From contig CAMDUL010000001.1 of the NCBI GenBank assembly GCA_945878135.1, positions 147,670 through 211,669 on the forward strand: a stretch of 64,000 nt of DNA. The letters run 5' to 3'. Shown here in pieces: positions 56,486-64,000 of the stretch. The stretch comes from Chthoniobacter flavus (GTDB taxonomy: Bacteria > Verrucomicrobiota > Verrucomicrobiia > Chthoniobacterales > JACTMZ01). The notes beneath the pieces were generated by a model. The model had not been told where the DNA came from and searched no databases. It saw only the letters and a list, made by a program, of their open reading frames with translations. The first letter of the stretch is position 1; each line of letters opens with the position of its first letter. The position numbers and the translations under genes were made by a program.

Positions 56486-57781
56486 CTACCCCACGATCCC
56501 AGCCACCGCGCCGGTCATGAAGCAAGCGAGGCTGGCCCCGAGCAACGCCCGCCAGCCGAAGCGCGCCAGAGTCTCCCGCTGCGAGGGCGCCAAGGCGCCG
56601 ATGCCGCCGATCTGCACCCCGATCGAGACAATGTTGGCAAAACCGGCCAGCGCATAGGTCAGGATCATCAAGTTGCGCGGATCGGCGAATGCACCCGTTG
56701 CCTTGAGTTCGCCGAGTTTGACGAAGGACACGAACTCGTTGAGAACCGTCCGCTCCCCGAGCAAGGCCCCGCTCACCATGACCGCGTCGCTGCTGATTCC
56801 CATCAGCCACGCCACGGGCGCGAAAAGCAGGCCAAGCAGAAAATCGAGCGAGATCCCGTCGAAGACACCGCCGCTCCATTCCGCAACCAGCGCATTCAGC
56901 CCCGTCGCTTCGCCGATCCAACCCTCCAGCACGTGGTTGACCAGGGCGACCAGCGCCGTGAAGACCAGAAGCATCGCGCCGACATTGACCGCCAGCTTCA
57001 CACCGTCCGTCGTCCCCCGGCAAATCGCATCGAGCAGATTCACCCCGTTGCTCTCCTCGGCGAGATGCAGCGATGTGTCGACCGGTTCGGTCTGGGGCAG
57101 CAGGATTTTCGCGATCATCAGCGCCGCCGGCACCGTGATGACCGATTTGGTCAGCAAATGCGTGGCAAAGACCAGTTGCTGCGCGGGATCGCCGCCGCCC
57201 AGCAGGCTGATGTAGGCGATCATGACCGCGCCCGCCACCGTCGCCATCCCGCCGATCATGACGCAGAGGATCTCGGACTTGGTCATACCCGCCAGCCACG
57301 GACGGATGAGCAGCGGCGCTTCCGTCTGCCCGAGGAAAACGTTGGCCGAGGCCGACAATGTCTCCGGTCCGCTCAACCGCATGGTTTTGGCAAACACCCA
57401 CGCCATTCCGCGCACGATGACCTGCAGGATCCCGAGGTAGTAGAGCGCGGCGCTGAAGGCCGAAAAAAAGACGATCGAAGGCAGCACGCTCAGCGCGAAA
57501 ATCATGCCGTGGGACTGCTCGTCGAGCAGCGAACCGAAGAGAAAACGCGTTCCCTCCGAGGTGAACCCGAGCAGTTGCACGAAGAGCATCCCGACCAGTT
57601 CGACCGCCGCCCGGACCCAGGGAACATGGAGCACCAAGGCGGCCAGCAGGAACTGCAAAACCAAACCGGTCCCCACCACCCGCCAAGGAATGGCGCGGCG
57701 GTCGGCACTGAAGAGCACCGCCACCCCGAGGAAGAACACAATACCCAACACGGGCTGCCAGATAATGGCGGGATCCTGCAC
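56486..57781 (-). CDS. Concentrative nucleoside transporter (NupC/CNT family)
   Basis: GQTEAPLLIRPWLAGMTKSEILCVMIGGMATVAGAVM and GTTDGVKLAVNVGAMLLVFTALVAL; GTG start inferred at 57781. Confidence 0.92.
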   Translation of the reverse strand: MQDPAIIWQPVLGIVFFLGVAVLFSADRRAIPWRVVGTGLVLQFLLAALVLHVPWVRAAVELVGMLFVQLLGFTSEGTRFLFGSLLDEQSHGMIFALSVLPSIVFFSAFSAALYYLGILQVIVRGMAWVFAKTMRLSGPETLSASANVFLGQTEAPLLIRPWLAGMTKSEILCVMIGGMATVAGAVMIAYISLLGGGDPAQQLVFATHLLTKSVITVPAALMIAKILLPQTEPVDTSLHLAEESNGVNLLDAICRGTTDGVKLAVNVGAMLLVFTALVALVNHVLEGWIGEATGLNALVAEWSGGVFDGISLDFLLGLLFAPVAWLMGISSDAVMVSGALLGERTVLNEFVSFVKLGELKATGAFADPRNLMILTYALAGFANIVSIGVQIGGIGALAPSQRETLARFGWRALLGASLACFMTGAVAGIVG

Positions 57782-57886
57782 GCCGGGGAAACTACACCCC
57801 GGTGCCGAGGTTGCCGAATGCAAACAACGGTTCGCCCGGTAATAAACACTCCTTGCCTCGTCCTGCGGCAGGCTTAATTTTACTTG

Positions 57887-59767
57887 ATGGCTGGATCCTC
57901 ACTGCGCCTGTCCGTCACCGCCGTTTTGCTTGTCATGCTGGTGGCCCTGTTGGGCTTGCTTCAGACCGCACCCAGCCCGGCCCCCGCGGACGCCCCTTCC
58001 CTCACCCCGCCAGCGCCTGATGGATGGGCCCGCGGTCCTGCCTCCTTCGTTGGCCGTGACGGCCCGGCGGCCCGTTTTCTCTCCCGGGCCACCGTCCTCG
58101 ACCAGCGCCCCCTTCCGGCCGACGGGAACCGTCAGGGCGTGGAAAAACTCGTGCCGTCCCGCAGCGGCCACCGCTTGTATCGCGCCGTCGAATCTTGGGA
58201 CGAGGGTCCACCCGGCGGGACCGTCTCCGGCTTCCAACTCCGCGTTTACGCCGCGGACCGGGTCATCGTCCGCACCGCCCCGGACGCCGACCCCGACCAA
58301 CTCGCCCGCGTTTTGCGGAAGGAAGGACTGCACCTCGACCGACAGATCGCCGAGGGGATCTTCAGCGTGCAGACCCGTGAAGCCAACCTCGATGCCGTGC
58401 CCCGCGCCCTCGCCACGCTTGCCGAACTCGGCGCGGTCGTGGCCCAAGCCGAGCCGGACGGCGTGGGTTTCGGCGGAGGCGCTCCCCCCGACGACCCCTA
58501 CTTCCCGCAGCAGTGGAACCTCGACAATACCGGGCAGCTCGGCGGCGTTCCGGGGGCCGATATCCGGGCGCTCGGGCTGTGGGACGTCTGGCAGCGCGCT
58601 GCAGGCGTGACCGTGGCGGTGCTCGACACGGGATTGGATTTCACCCAGCCGGATCTTCAAGGGCTCGATTGGACGGGTTATGACTTTGTCAACGACGATG
58701 CGAATCCCTCCGACGACCACGGCCACGGGACCGCGGTCACGGGGGTCATCCTCGCCAACACCGGCAACGGCCTCGGGATCGCGGGCCTGACCAGCGGGGT
58801 GCGTTTGCTCGTGGTCAAGGTTCTCGACGCCGCCAACGAGGGCCTCACCTCGGACCTGATCGCCGGCTTGGCCTACGCCCGGACCAACGGTGCCGCGGTG
58901 ATGAATCTCTCGCTTGTCGGCTACCCCGCGCCCGGGGAGTTTCCCGCCGAAGACACCCTCCTGGCGCAGCAACTCGCCCTCTGCCAGTCGGCCGGCATCG
59001 TTTTGAGCATTTCCGCGGGCAACAACGGCACGGACAACGACATCACGCCGAATTACCCGAGCTCCTACACCAACGCCAACATCATCGCCGTCGGCGGTCA
59101 CGACCGTTACGACGTGCGGTGGAGCGGCGCATCATTGCCGTCCAACTACGGGGCCACGTCGGTCGATCTCTTCGCCCCCGGCCGGGGCGTTCCGACCACC
59201 GTCCGGCCGGGGACCGGGTTCCTCCCCGCGGTCGGCGGCGACTACTCCTATTACACCGGAACTTCCATCGCCACCCCGCACGTCACCGGAACAGCCGCCG
59301 TGCTCAAGGCCCTCAACCCGACCTGGGGCGCGAACGAAATCAAAAAAGCCATCCTCGACAATGCGAAAACCAATGCCGCCTACACCGGCCTTTGCCTCTC
59401 GGGCGGAAGGCTCGACGCCCTCGACGCGTTCGGCTTCGCGGCCAACCTCCAACCGAACCGCGACAGCGATTCCGACGGCAGCGGCAACCTCCTCGAATAC
59501 CTCGCCGGCACGCGGGCCGACAGCGCCGCGGTGCGGCCGCAGGTTTCCACCACTCTCGAGCCCTCGACCCTTGCCGTGAGCATGTCCCGCAAAGAACGCC
59601 CCTATGGCACCCTGCGGATCACCGCATCGCAAACGCTCGAGTTTTGGTCCACCAATGGCGTGTCGACGGATCTGAGCACACCGACAGTCTTGCGCGGCGC
59701 CGTCGATCGCACCGGCCTGGGGCAAAGTTTCATGCGCATCGAGGCCGTTCCGACCGGCACGAACTGA
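57887..59767 (+). CDS. Secreted subtilisin-family (S8) serine protease
   Basis: Catalytic triad blocks VAVLDTGLDF, DDHGHGTAVTGVI, YTGTSIATPHVTGTAAVLKA. Confidence 0.94.
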   Translation: MAGSSLRLSVTAVLLVMLVALLGLLQTAPSPAPADAPSLTPPAPDGWARGPASFVGRDGPAARFLSRATVLDQRPLPADGNRQGVEKLVPSRSGHRLYRAVESWDEGPPGGTVSGFQLRVYAADRVIVRTAPDADPDQLARVLRKEGLHLDRQIAEGIFSVQTREANLDAVPRALATLAELGAVVAQAEPDGVGFGGGAPPDDPYFPQQWNLDNTGQLGGVPGADIRALGLWDVWQRAAGVTVAVLDTGLDFTQPDLQGLDWTGYDFVNDDANPSDDHGHGTAVTGVILANTGNGLGIAGLTSGVRLLVVKVLDAANEGLTSDLIAGLAYARTNGAAVMNLSLVGYPAPGEFPAEDTLLAQQLALCQSAGIVLSISAGNNGTDNDITPNYPSSYTNANIIAVGGHDRYDVRWSGASLPSNYGATSVDLFAPGRGVPTTVRPGTGFLPAVGGDYSYYTGTSIATPHVTGTAAVLKALNPTWGANEIKKAILDNAKTNAAYTGLCLSGGRLDALDAFGFAANLQPNRDSDSDGSGNLLEYLAGTRADSAAVRPQVSTTLEPSTLAVSMSRKERPYGTLRITASQTLEFWSTNGVSTDLSTPTVLRGAVDRTGLGQSFMRIEAVPTGTN

Positions 59768-59790
59768 AGCATCACAGCCTCCGCGCGACC

Positions 59791-60249
59791 TCAGTCCGTC
59801 CCCGCGACCGGCACCAGACGTCCGCCGCCGAAGGGATGATCCTCCCGCGCCGGCACCAGCGCGCCCTCCTCGAGCGTGAAGCCGTGATCATAGCTCCGCA
59901 GCAACAACTCGCCGTCGCCGTCGAATGATCGCACGGGCACGAAGCCGAGGCTCATTGGGTCGCGCTCCAGCACGTGGCGGCAGGCAAGTTCCAGACGCCG
60001 CCCCCGGAGAACGTAGACCCCCTCCAACCGGCGCGCGGCCCCTTGGGCGAAAATACCCGCCGGCACTTTGCTCTCCCAAGTCGCCGTCCACGTGAGGTCC
60101 GGACGGAATTCGTAGCGCAAACCCGGACGCTCCGGATCATCGTAAGCATTGGCCAGCTCCGGAGCATCCGCGCAACCGGCCAGCCCGAGCAACGCGGACC
60201 ACATGACAGCGCGCAGCCCCCGGTTTGCCGCCCTTCGCTCGCCCGTCAT
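59791..60249 (-). CDS. Hypothetical lipoprotein
   Basis: Lipobox LLGLAGCADAP; overlaps downstream protease gene start by 4 bp. Confidence 0.6.
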   Translation of the reverse strand: MTGERRAANRGLRAVMWSALLGLAGCADAPELANAYDDPERPGLRYEFRPDLTWTATWESKVPAGIFAQGAARRLEGVYVLRGRRLELACRHVLERDPMSLGFVPVRSFDGDGELLLRSYDHGFTLEEGALVPAREDHPFGGGRLVPVAGTD

Positions 60250-61115
60250 TCCAGCAACCCGCGTAAAGTTTCGGTGGAAACACAATCCTTGAACACCATC
60301 TGCACATCCTCCGCACCCGCCTCCCGTCCCTCCACCGGATCGGCCAGCACCGCGGCCGTGCTCGAGACCATCCCGACCACCAAACCGCTCTCGTCGAGCA
60401 CCGGCGCCCCCGAGCTGCCCGCACCGTAGTCCGCCGTCACCGTGACCCACCGCCGGCGCGCACTCCCGTCCTCCGAACGCCCGTCGAAGACCCGCGACAC
60501 AATCCCCTCGGTCAGCGAATAAAAACGTCCGTCCGGATGACTCACCACGTGCACGGGCGCGCCCGTCGGCACACCCTCCGCCATGGACAACCACGGACGC
60601 CCCGCCGCGGCCTCCGCCGCGAGGCGCACGAAAACCGCGTCCCCGTCGCGGTCCGCCGCCACGACTTCCGCCACCGGGTGCACCGCGCCGTCCGCGAACA
60701 TCACGCCCAGCGGCTCATCCGAATCCTCCTCCAACACATGGTAACTCGTCGCGACCAAACCGTCCGGTCCGGCCAGCCAGCCGCTGCTCACCCCGCCCAT
60801 GTGCCACTCCGGGCAATCCCGGCACTTCTCCACCGTGCCGATGACCACCACCGCCTCGCGGGCCCGCGCGTAGCGCCCGGCCGCCGCATGCTCCGCCGCG
60901 GATCCGTCATGCTTCGCTTTTTTCCCGGCCGCCTGCCCCAGTGCCGCGGCCGCCTGCCGACCGGTCAGGGCGCGCGCGGCCTTGCGGTGCGGCATGATGC
61001 CCTCGACAAACCTCTCCTCCACCTTCTCGTCGTCGACCACCGGCTCGCCGGAAGCCGGCCGCGCCGCGCCCAGCACGGCCGCGGCGGCGAGAAGGAACCA
61101 GAAGTTGCTGAACAT
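60246..61115 (-). CDS. Trypsin-like (S1 family) secreted serine protease
   Basis: GWLAGPDGLVATSYHVLEED (His), DRDGDAVFVRL (Asp), DYGAGSSGAPVLDESGLVVGM (Ser). Confidence 0.85.
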   Translation of the reverse strand: MFSNFWFLLAAAAVLGAARPASGEPVVDDEKVEERFVEGIMPHRKAARALTGRQAAAALGQAAGKKAKHDGSAAEHAAAGRYARAREAVVVIGTVEKCRDCPEWHMGGVSSGWLAGPDGLVATSYHVLEEDSDEPLGVMFADGAVHPVAEVVAADRDGDAVFVRLAAEAAAGRPWLSMAEGVPTGAPVHVVSHPDGRFYSLTEGIVSRVFDGRSEDGSARRRWVTVTADYGAGSSGAPVLDESGLVVGMVSSTAAVLADPVEGREAGAEDVQMVFKDCVSTETLRGLLE

Positions 61116-61121
61116 CGTGCG

Positions 61122-62150
61122 TCAGGAATGGATACGGTCGGAAATCAAACGCTGCAAGTGATGCATGACGAGAGCCGCCATCGTCCGCATCGAACCGAAC
61201 TCCGCCACCCCGTGATACTCGTCGAGTTCGCGGGCCAGCAGGGCCACGTGTTCCGGCGGGGCCACGTCCGACTTTTCCATCGTGCCCATCAACCCGTGGA
61301 ACCGGCGGCTCTCCGCGCGGATGCGGCGCGCCGTTTGCGAGCGCTCCTCCTGGCGGTATTGCACGATGGTCGGCACGTTGAGATGCGTCCGCACCAGCTC
61401 TTCGACCGGTTTGTTGTCCGGGAAAAGATGCGGACGGTAAACCTCGAGCCGCCCCTCGTAACATTGCTGGTCGAAGTCGACCGGACGCACCCGGTATTGC
61501 ACCTCCTCGAAGTCCGGCGTGATGTCCACCACGTAGTTGACCGCGCGCATGTCGCCGAGCAGGCGCAGGTAGCAACGCTCGGCGAACTTGACGAATTCCT
61601 TGGCCACACGCACGCGGTTCAGGTCCTCCCGCGCCAGCTGGTCGCGGATGAACATGTCGCCCGGAATCCCCGCGATGTGCTCCTCGACCAGCGTGTTGCC
61701 GTGCACAAGGTAATTGATGCGGAACGGCGAGAGCAAATGCTCCAGCTCCAAGCCGTAAATGCGGGAGGCGTCCCCCTGCTTCACGTAATAGTGGTCCGCG
61801 TTGCCGTTGAAGAGATTGATGATGCGGATGCGGAACGGACGCGAATTGCCGAAGTCGCCGAAGTCCACCCGCTCGACCGCGAGATGCTCCGCGTGGGAAA
61901 GATCCCCGCCGATTTTCAGCATGGCGTAGAGCCGCGTCAGCCGAGGCTGCAGTTCCGCCATCGCCTCGGGGGCGTAAGCCACGGTGAGCCAGAGGGTCTC
62001 GCGGCCGGACGGATTTTCGTAGGGCATGGCCGCCGTGAAGCGCAGGAGATCGTCGTAGACCGCCGGCATCTCCGCCATGCGCCCGAAATGCTGCAGGTAT
62101 TGCCGCAACGACGGACCGATGGGGTATTGCTCCTTGCGGCGCGAGATCAT
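61122..62150 (-). CDS. Conserved-looking hypothetical protein
   Basis: 343-aa ORF, ATG at 62150; well-structured sequence, no confident family. Confidence 0.65.
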   Translation of the reverse strand: MISRRKEQYPIGPSLRQYLQHFGRMAEMPAVYDDLLRFTAAMPYENPSGRETLWLTVAYAPEAMAELQPRLTRLYAMLKIGGDLSHAEHLAVERVDFGDFGNSRPFRIRIINLFNGNADHYYVKQGDASRIYGLELEHLLSPFRINYLVHGNTLVEEHIAGIPGDMFIRDQLAREDLNRVRVAKEFVKFAERCYLRLLGDMRAVNYVVDITPDFEEVQYRVRPVDFDQQCYEGRLEVYRPHLFPDNKPVEELVRTHLNVPTIVQYRQEERSQTARRIRAESRRFHGLMGTMEKSDVAPPEHVALLARELDEYHGVAEFGSMRTMAALVMHHLQRLISDRIHS

Positions 62151-62234
62151 CGTGCCGGCAACACTCGGGCAAAAATCCGGCCCTGCCACCATCAAAATGG
62201 CGCACCCGCCCCCCACCCTGTGGTAAATTCCGCC

Positions 62235-62558
62235 GTGGTCGCCCTCACCGAAAAATTCCTCGCCGCCGTCGCCGGATGGCCGGTGGTTTTCGAGGCCCGC
62301 AAAATCCGCGCCGCCGGCAAAGTCAAATCCGCCCGTTACGAACCCCCGCTGCTCAAAGGCGCCGTCCGCGCCGGCTCCCGCCTCTACGCCTCCGGACTCC
62401 GCCTTGTCTCCGAGACCGACGTGGAAAACATCTGCTCCTGCCGCGCCTCGCAAGTCGAGGGCGACGGCATGATCTGCCCCCACTCCGTTGCCGTCGCCCT
62501 CGAAGTCATCCACGGGGAAGAAAAGCCACATCCGCCCCCGTCACCCGGAACGTTGTAG
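62235..62558 (+). CDS. Small stand-alone SWIM zinc-finger-like protein
   Basis: GTG start; ICSCRASQVEGDGMICPHSVAVALEVI fits CxCx(n)CxH. Confidence 0.65.
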   Translation: MVALTEKFLAAVAGWPVVFEARKIRAAGKVKSARYEPPLLKGAVRAGSRLYASGLRLVSETDVENICSCRASQVEGDGMICPHSVAVALEVIHGEEKPHPPPSPGTL

Positions 62559-62615
62559 GTTCAGGATCAGCTCTTGCGATCCGCGAAAATTCCGGCATAC
62601 TCCATTTTCGATCAA

Positions 62616-62687
62616 GACCCTATCGTCCAGCGGTTAGGACACCGCCCTTTCACGGCGGTAACACGGGTTCGAATCCCGTTAGGGTCG
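62616..62687 (+). tRNA. tRNA-Glu (anticodon TTC)
   Basis: GACCCTA/TAGGGTC acceptor, anticodon stem CCGCC-CTTTCAC-GGCGG, T arm CGGGTTCGAATCCCG; no encoded CCA. Confidence 0.95.
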
Positions 62688-62689
62688 CT
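62672..62689. repeat. Copy 1 of direct repeat (tRNA-Glu 3' end)
   Basis: AATCCCGTTAGGGTCGCT. Confidence 0.85.
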
Positions 62690-62820
62690 CGCCTTGGCCA
62701 GCGACCCGCAAGCCTCTCCTCCGCCGCAGGCGCATGAATGGAAAGATGGCGCGGCCATCAGCCAAGCGAAGCGCGACAGATCGACCGCAGGTCGACCCCA
62801 GGGTGAGGCGCAGCCGAATC

Positions 62821-62838
62821 AATCCCGTTAGGGTCGCT
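62821..62838. repeat. Copy 2 of direct repeat (duplicated tRNA-Glu 3' end)
   Basis: AATCCCGTTAGGGTCGCT identical over 18 bp, followed by TTTCTTTTT. Confidence 0.85.
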
Positions 62839-63152
62839 TTTCTTTTTGAGGGCAATCCCCCCTTAAACCCGCACAAATACAGGCTTCGCGGGCGTTTGCT
62901 GAAATCGGCGGAGTTGGCCGAAGTTGGCGGAAGTTTGTCAAGAAACGTCAAGAAAATGGCAGCCGAATGGCACTAAAATGGCACTAACGGAGGCGGGCTT
63001 TGTTACCGCCCAAAGGCGGCGGTGGCCTTTTTCTTGCCCTCCCCTCGCCTCGGGTGCATCACCCGCCATCCCTGCCGCCCTCGAGTTCATCGGTGCGGAC
63101 ATGCCCTTTCCAGTCCATTGACCGTGCGAGGATTGCTGCTAAACCAATAACC

Positions 63153-63653
63153 ATGAATCTACCTAAAGCACCGTCCCTTATCATCACCGCTCTTGCTCTG
63201 CTCACGTTCCACGCTTCGGCGGTGGAGTATGTGACTCTGCGCCCAGAAACAGGGGCCGTTAACCTTAATCCATTGGACGTGGTCGAAATTGTATCCGAAC
63301 AGGTATCTTATAATGCTGGCAATGGCGCTTACACCTATCGCGTTAATTTAGACATGACGTTTGAGGGAGGCCACACATCAAACATCTCAACCGGACGTGG
63401 TAGCGTCTACACTTCGCTTGTGCAGATTGCATCCACCAACGGTGCGGTAACGATAAAAATCACCCGCGCCAACGAAGTCAATGCCGTGCAGCCCACTTCA
63501 GTTTTAGTCATCCCCGAAAACGCCACAGGCAACTACGACATCGTAGTCGAAACCAGTGACGATACTGCTACTTGGACGCCGTTCCACTCGCAGACAATCT
63601 TGGCGACCGACCCCAAAAGGTTTTTTCGGACTAGGATTGTAAGGCGAGATTAG
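63153..63653 (+). CDS. Secreted hypothetical protein of lower GC
   Basis: Signal peptide MNLPKAPSLIITALALLTFHASA; beta-rich remainder; visibly lower GC than the rest of the window. Confidence 0.65.
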   Translation: MNLPKAPSLIITALALLTFHASAVEYVTLRPETGAVNLNPLDVVEIVSEQVSYNAGNGAYTYRVNLDMTFEGGHTSNISTGRGSVYTSLVQIASTNGAVTIKITRANEVNAVQPTSVLVIPENATGNYDIVVETSDDTATWTPFHSQTILATDPKRFFRTRIVRRD

Positions 63654-63852
63654 GCGGCGACTGTTGGCCTTTGGGGCTCACAAAAACCCCCGCAGGCGCA
63701 GACAGCGGAGCATCCATAAAAGCGCTTCCTGCGCCAACCTCGCGCAAAGTTTTCGCACCCTGCGGATGCCGCTTGAGGTAAACACTGACACTCTGCCTCG
63801 TGATGCCGAGCAGGCGAGCCGCCTGCGATTGCGTAGCCTTGCACTCGCGCAC
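63631..63852 (-). CDS. HTH-containing protein fragment (probably continues upstream, possibly frameshifted)
   Basis: KATQSQAARLLGITRQSVSVYLKRHPQGAK reads as helix-turn-helix; adjacent frame carries MLCVHAAMRLDVRLMLEIMG upstream. Confidence 0.45.
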   Translation of the reverse strand: MRECKATQSQAARLLGITRQSVSVYLKRHPQGAKTLREVGAGSAFMDAPLSAPAGVFVSPKGQQSPPNLALQS

Positions 63853-64000
63853 CCCATGATCTCGAGCATCAGACGCACATCCAGACGCATGGCCGCGTGG
63901 ACGCAGAGCATGGCGCCGACGATGACTTCGCGTTTGCGAAAGGGTTGAGTCGATCCGCCCCCGAGAAGCCCGAGGATCGAAGTGGTTGCGGTCCAGACCG

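Overview
This is a high-GC bacterial chromosomal segment. Gene content suggests a Verrucomicrobia/PVC-type lineage, but that is inference and was not tested by search. It carries about 55 densely packed genes, many with 4-bp ATGA/GTGA-type overlaps, and one tRNA-Glu. I saw no rRNA, CRISPR array, transposase or recognisable defence island. Conserved housekeeping genes include ilvD (partial), dusB, sufU, lepB, dxr, cdsA, tsaE, tsaB, a PBP2-type transpeptidase, sdh/frd CAB, an XPD/DinG-like helicase and an LptF/G permease. More unusual content: (i) a prokaryotic pentameric ligand-gated ion channel homologue with a nicotinic-like M2 motif; (ii) an exosortase fused to an EpsI-like domain, beside a PEP-CTERM protein and a TPR/discoidin-like gene pair; (iii) a compact uronate/KDG-type catabolic cluster under a divergent AraC regulator with putative direct-repeat operators; (iv) a small palindromic repeat family with compensatory base changes; (v) a tRNA-Glu whose 3' end is duplicated downstream next to low-GC, possibly imported DNA; (vi) a perfect AT-rich palindrome upstream of sdhC. 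All product calls come from reading motifs by eye; no database search was run.
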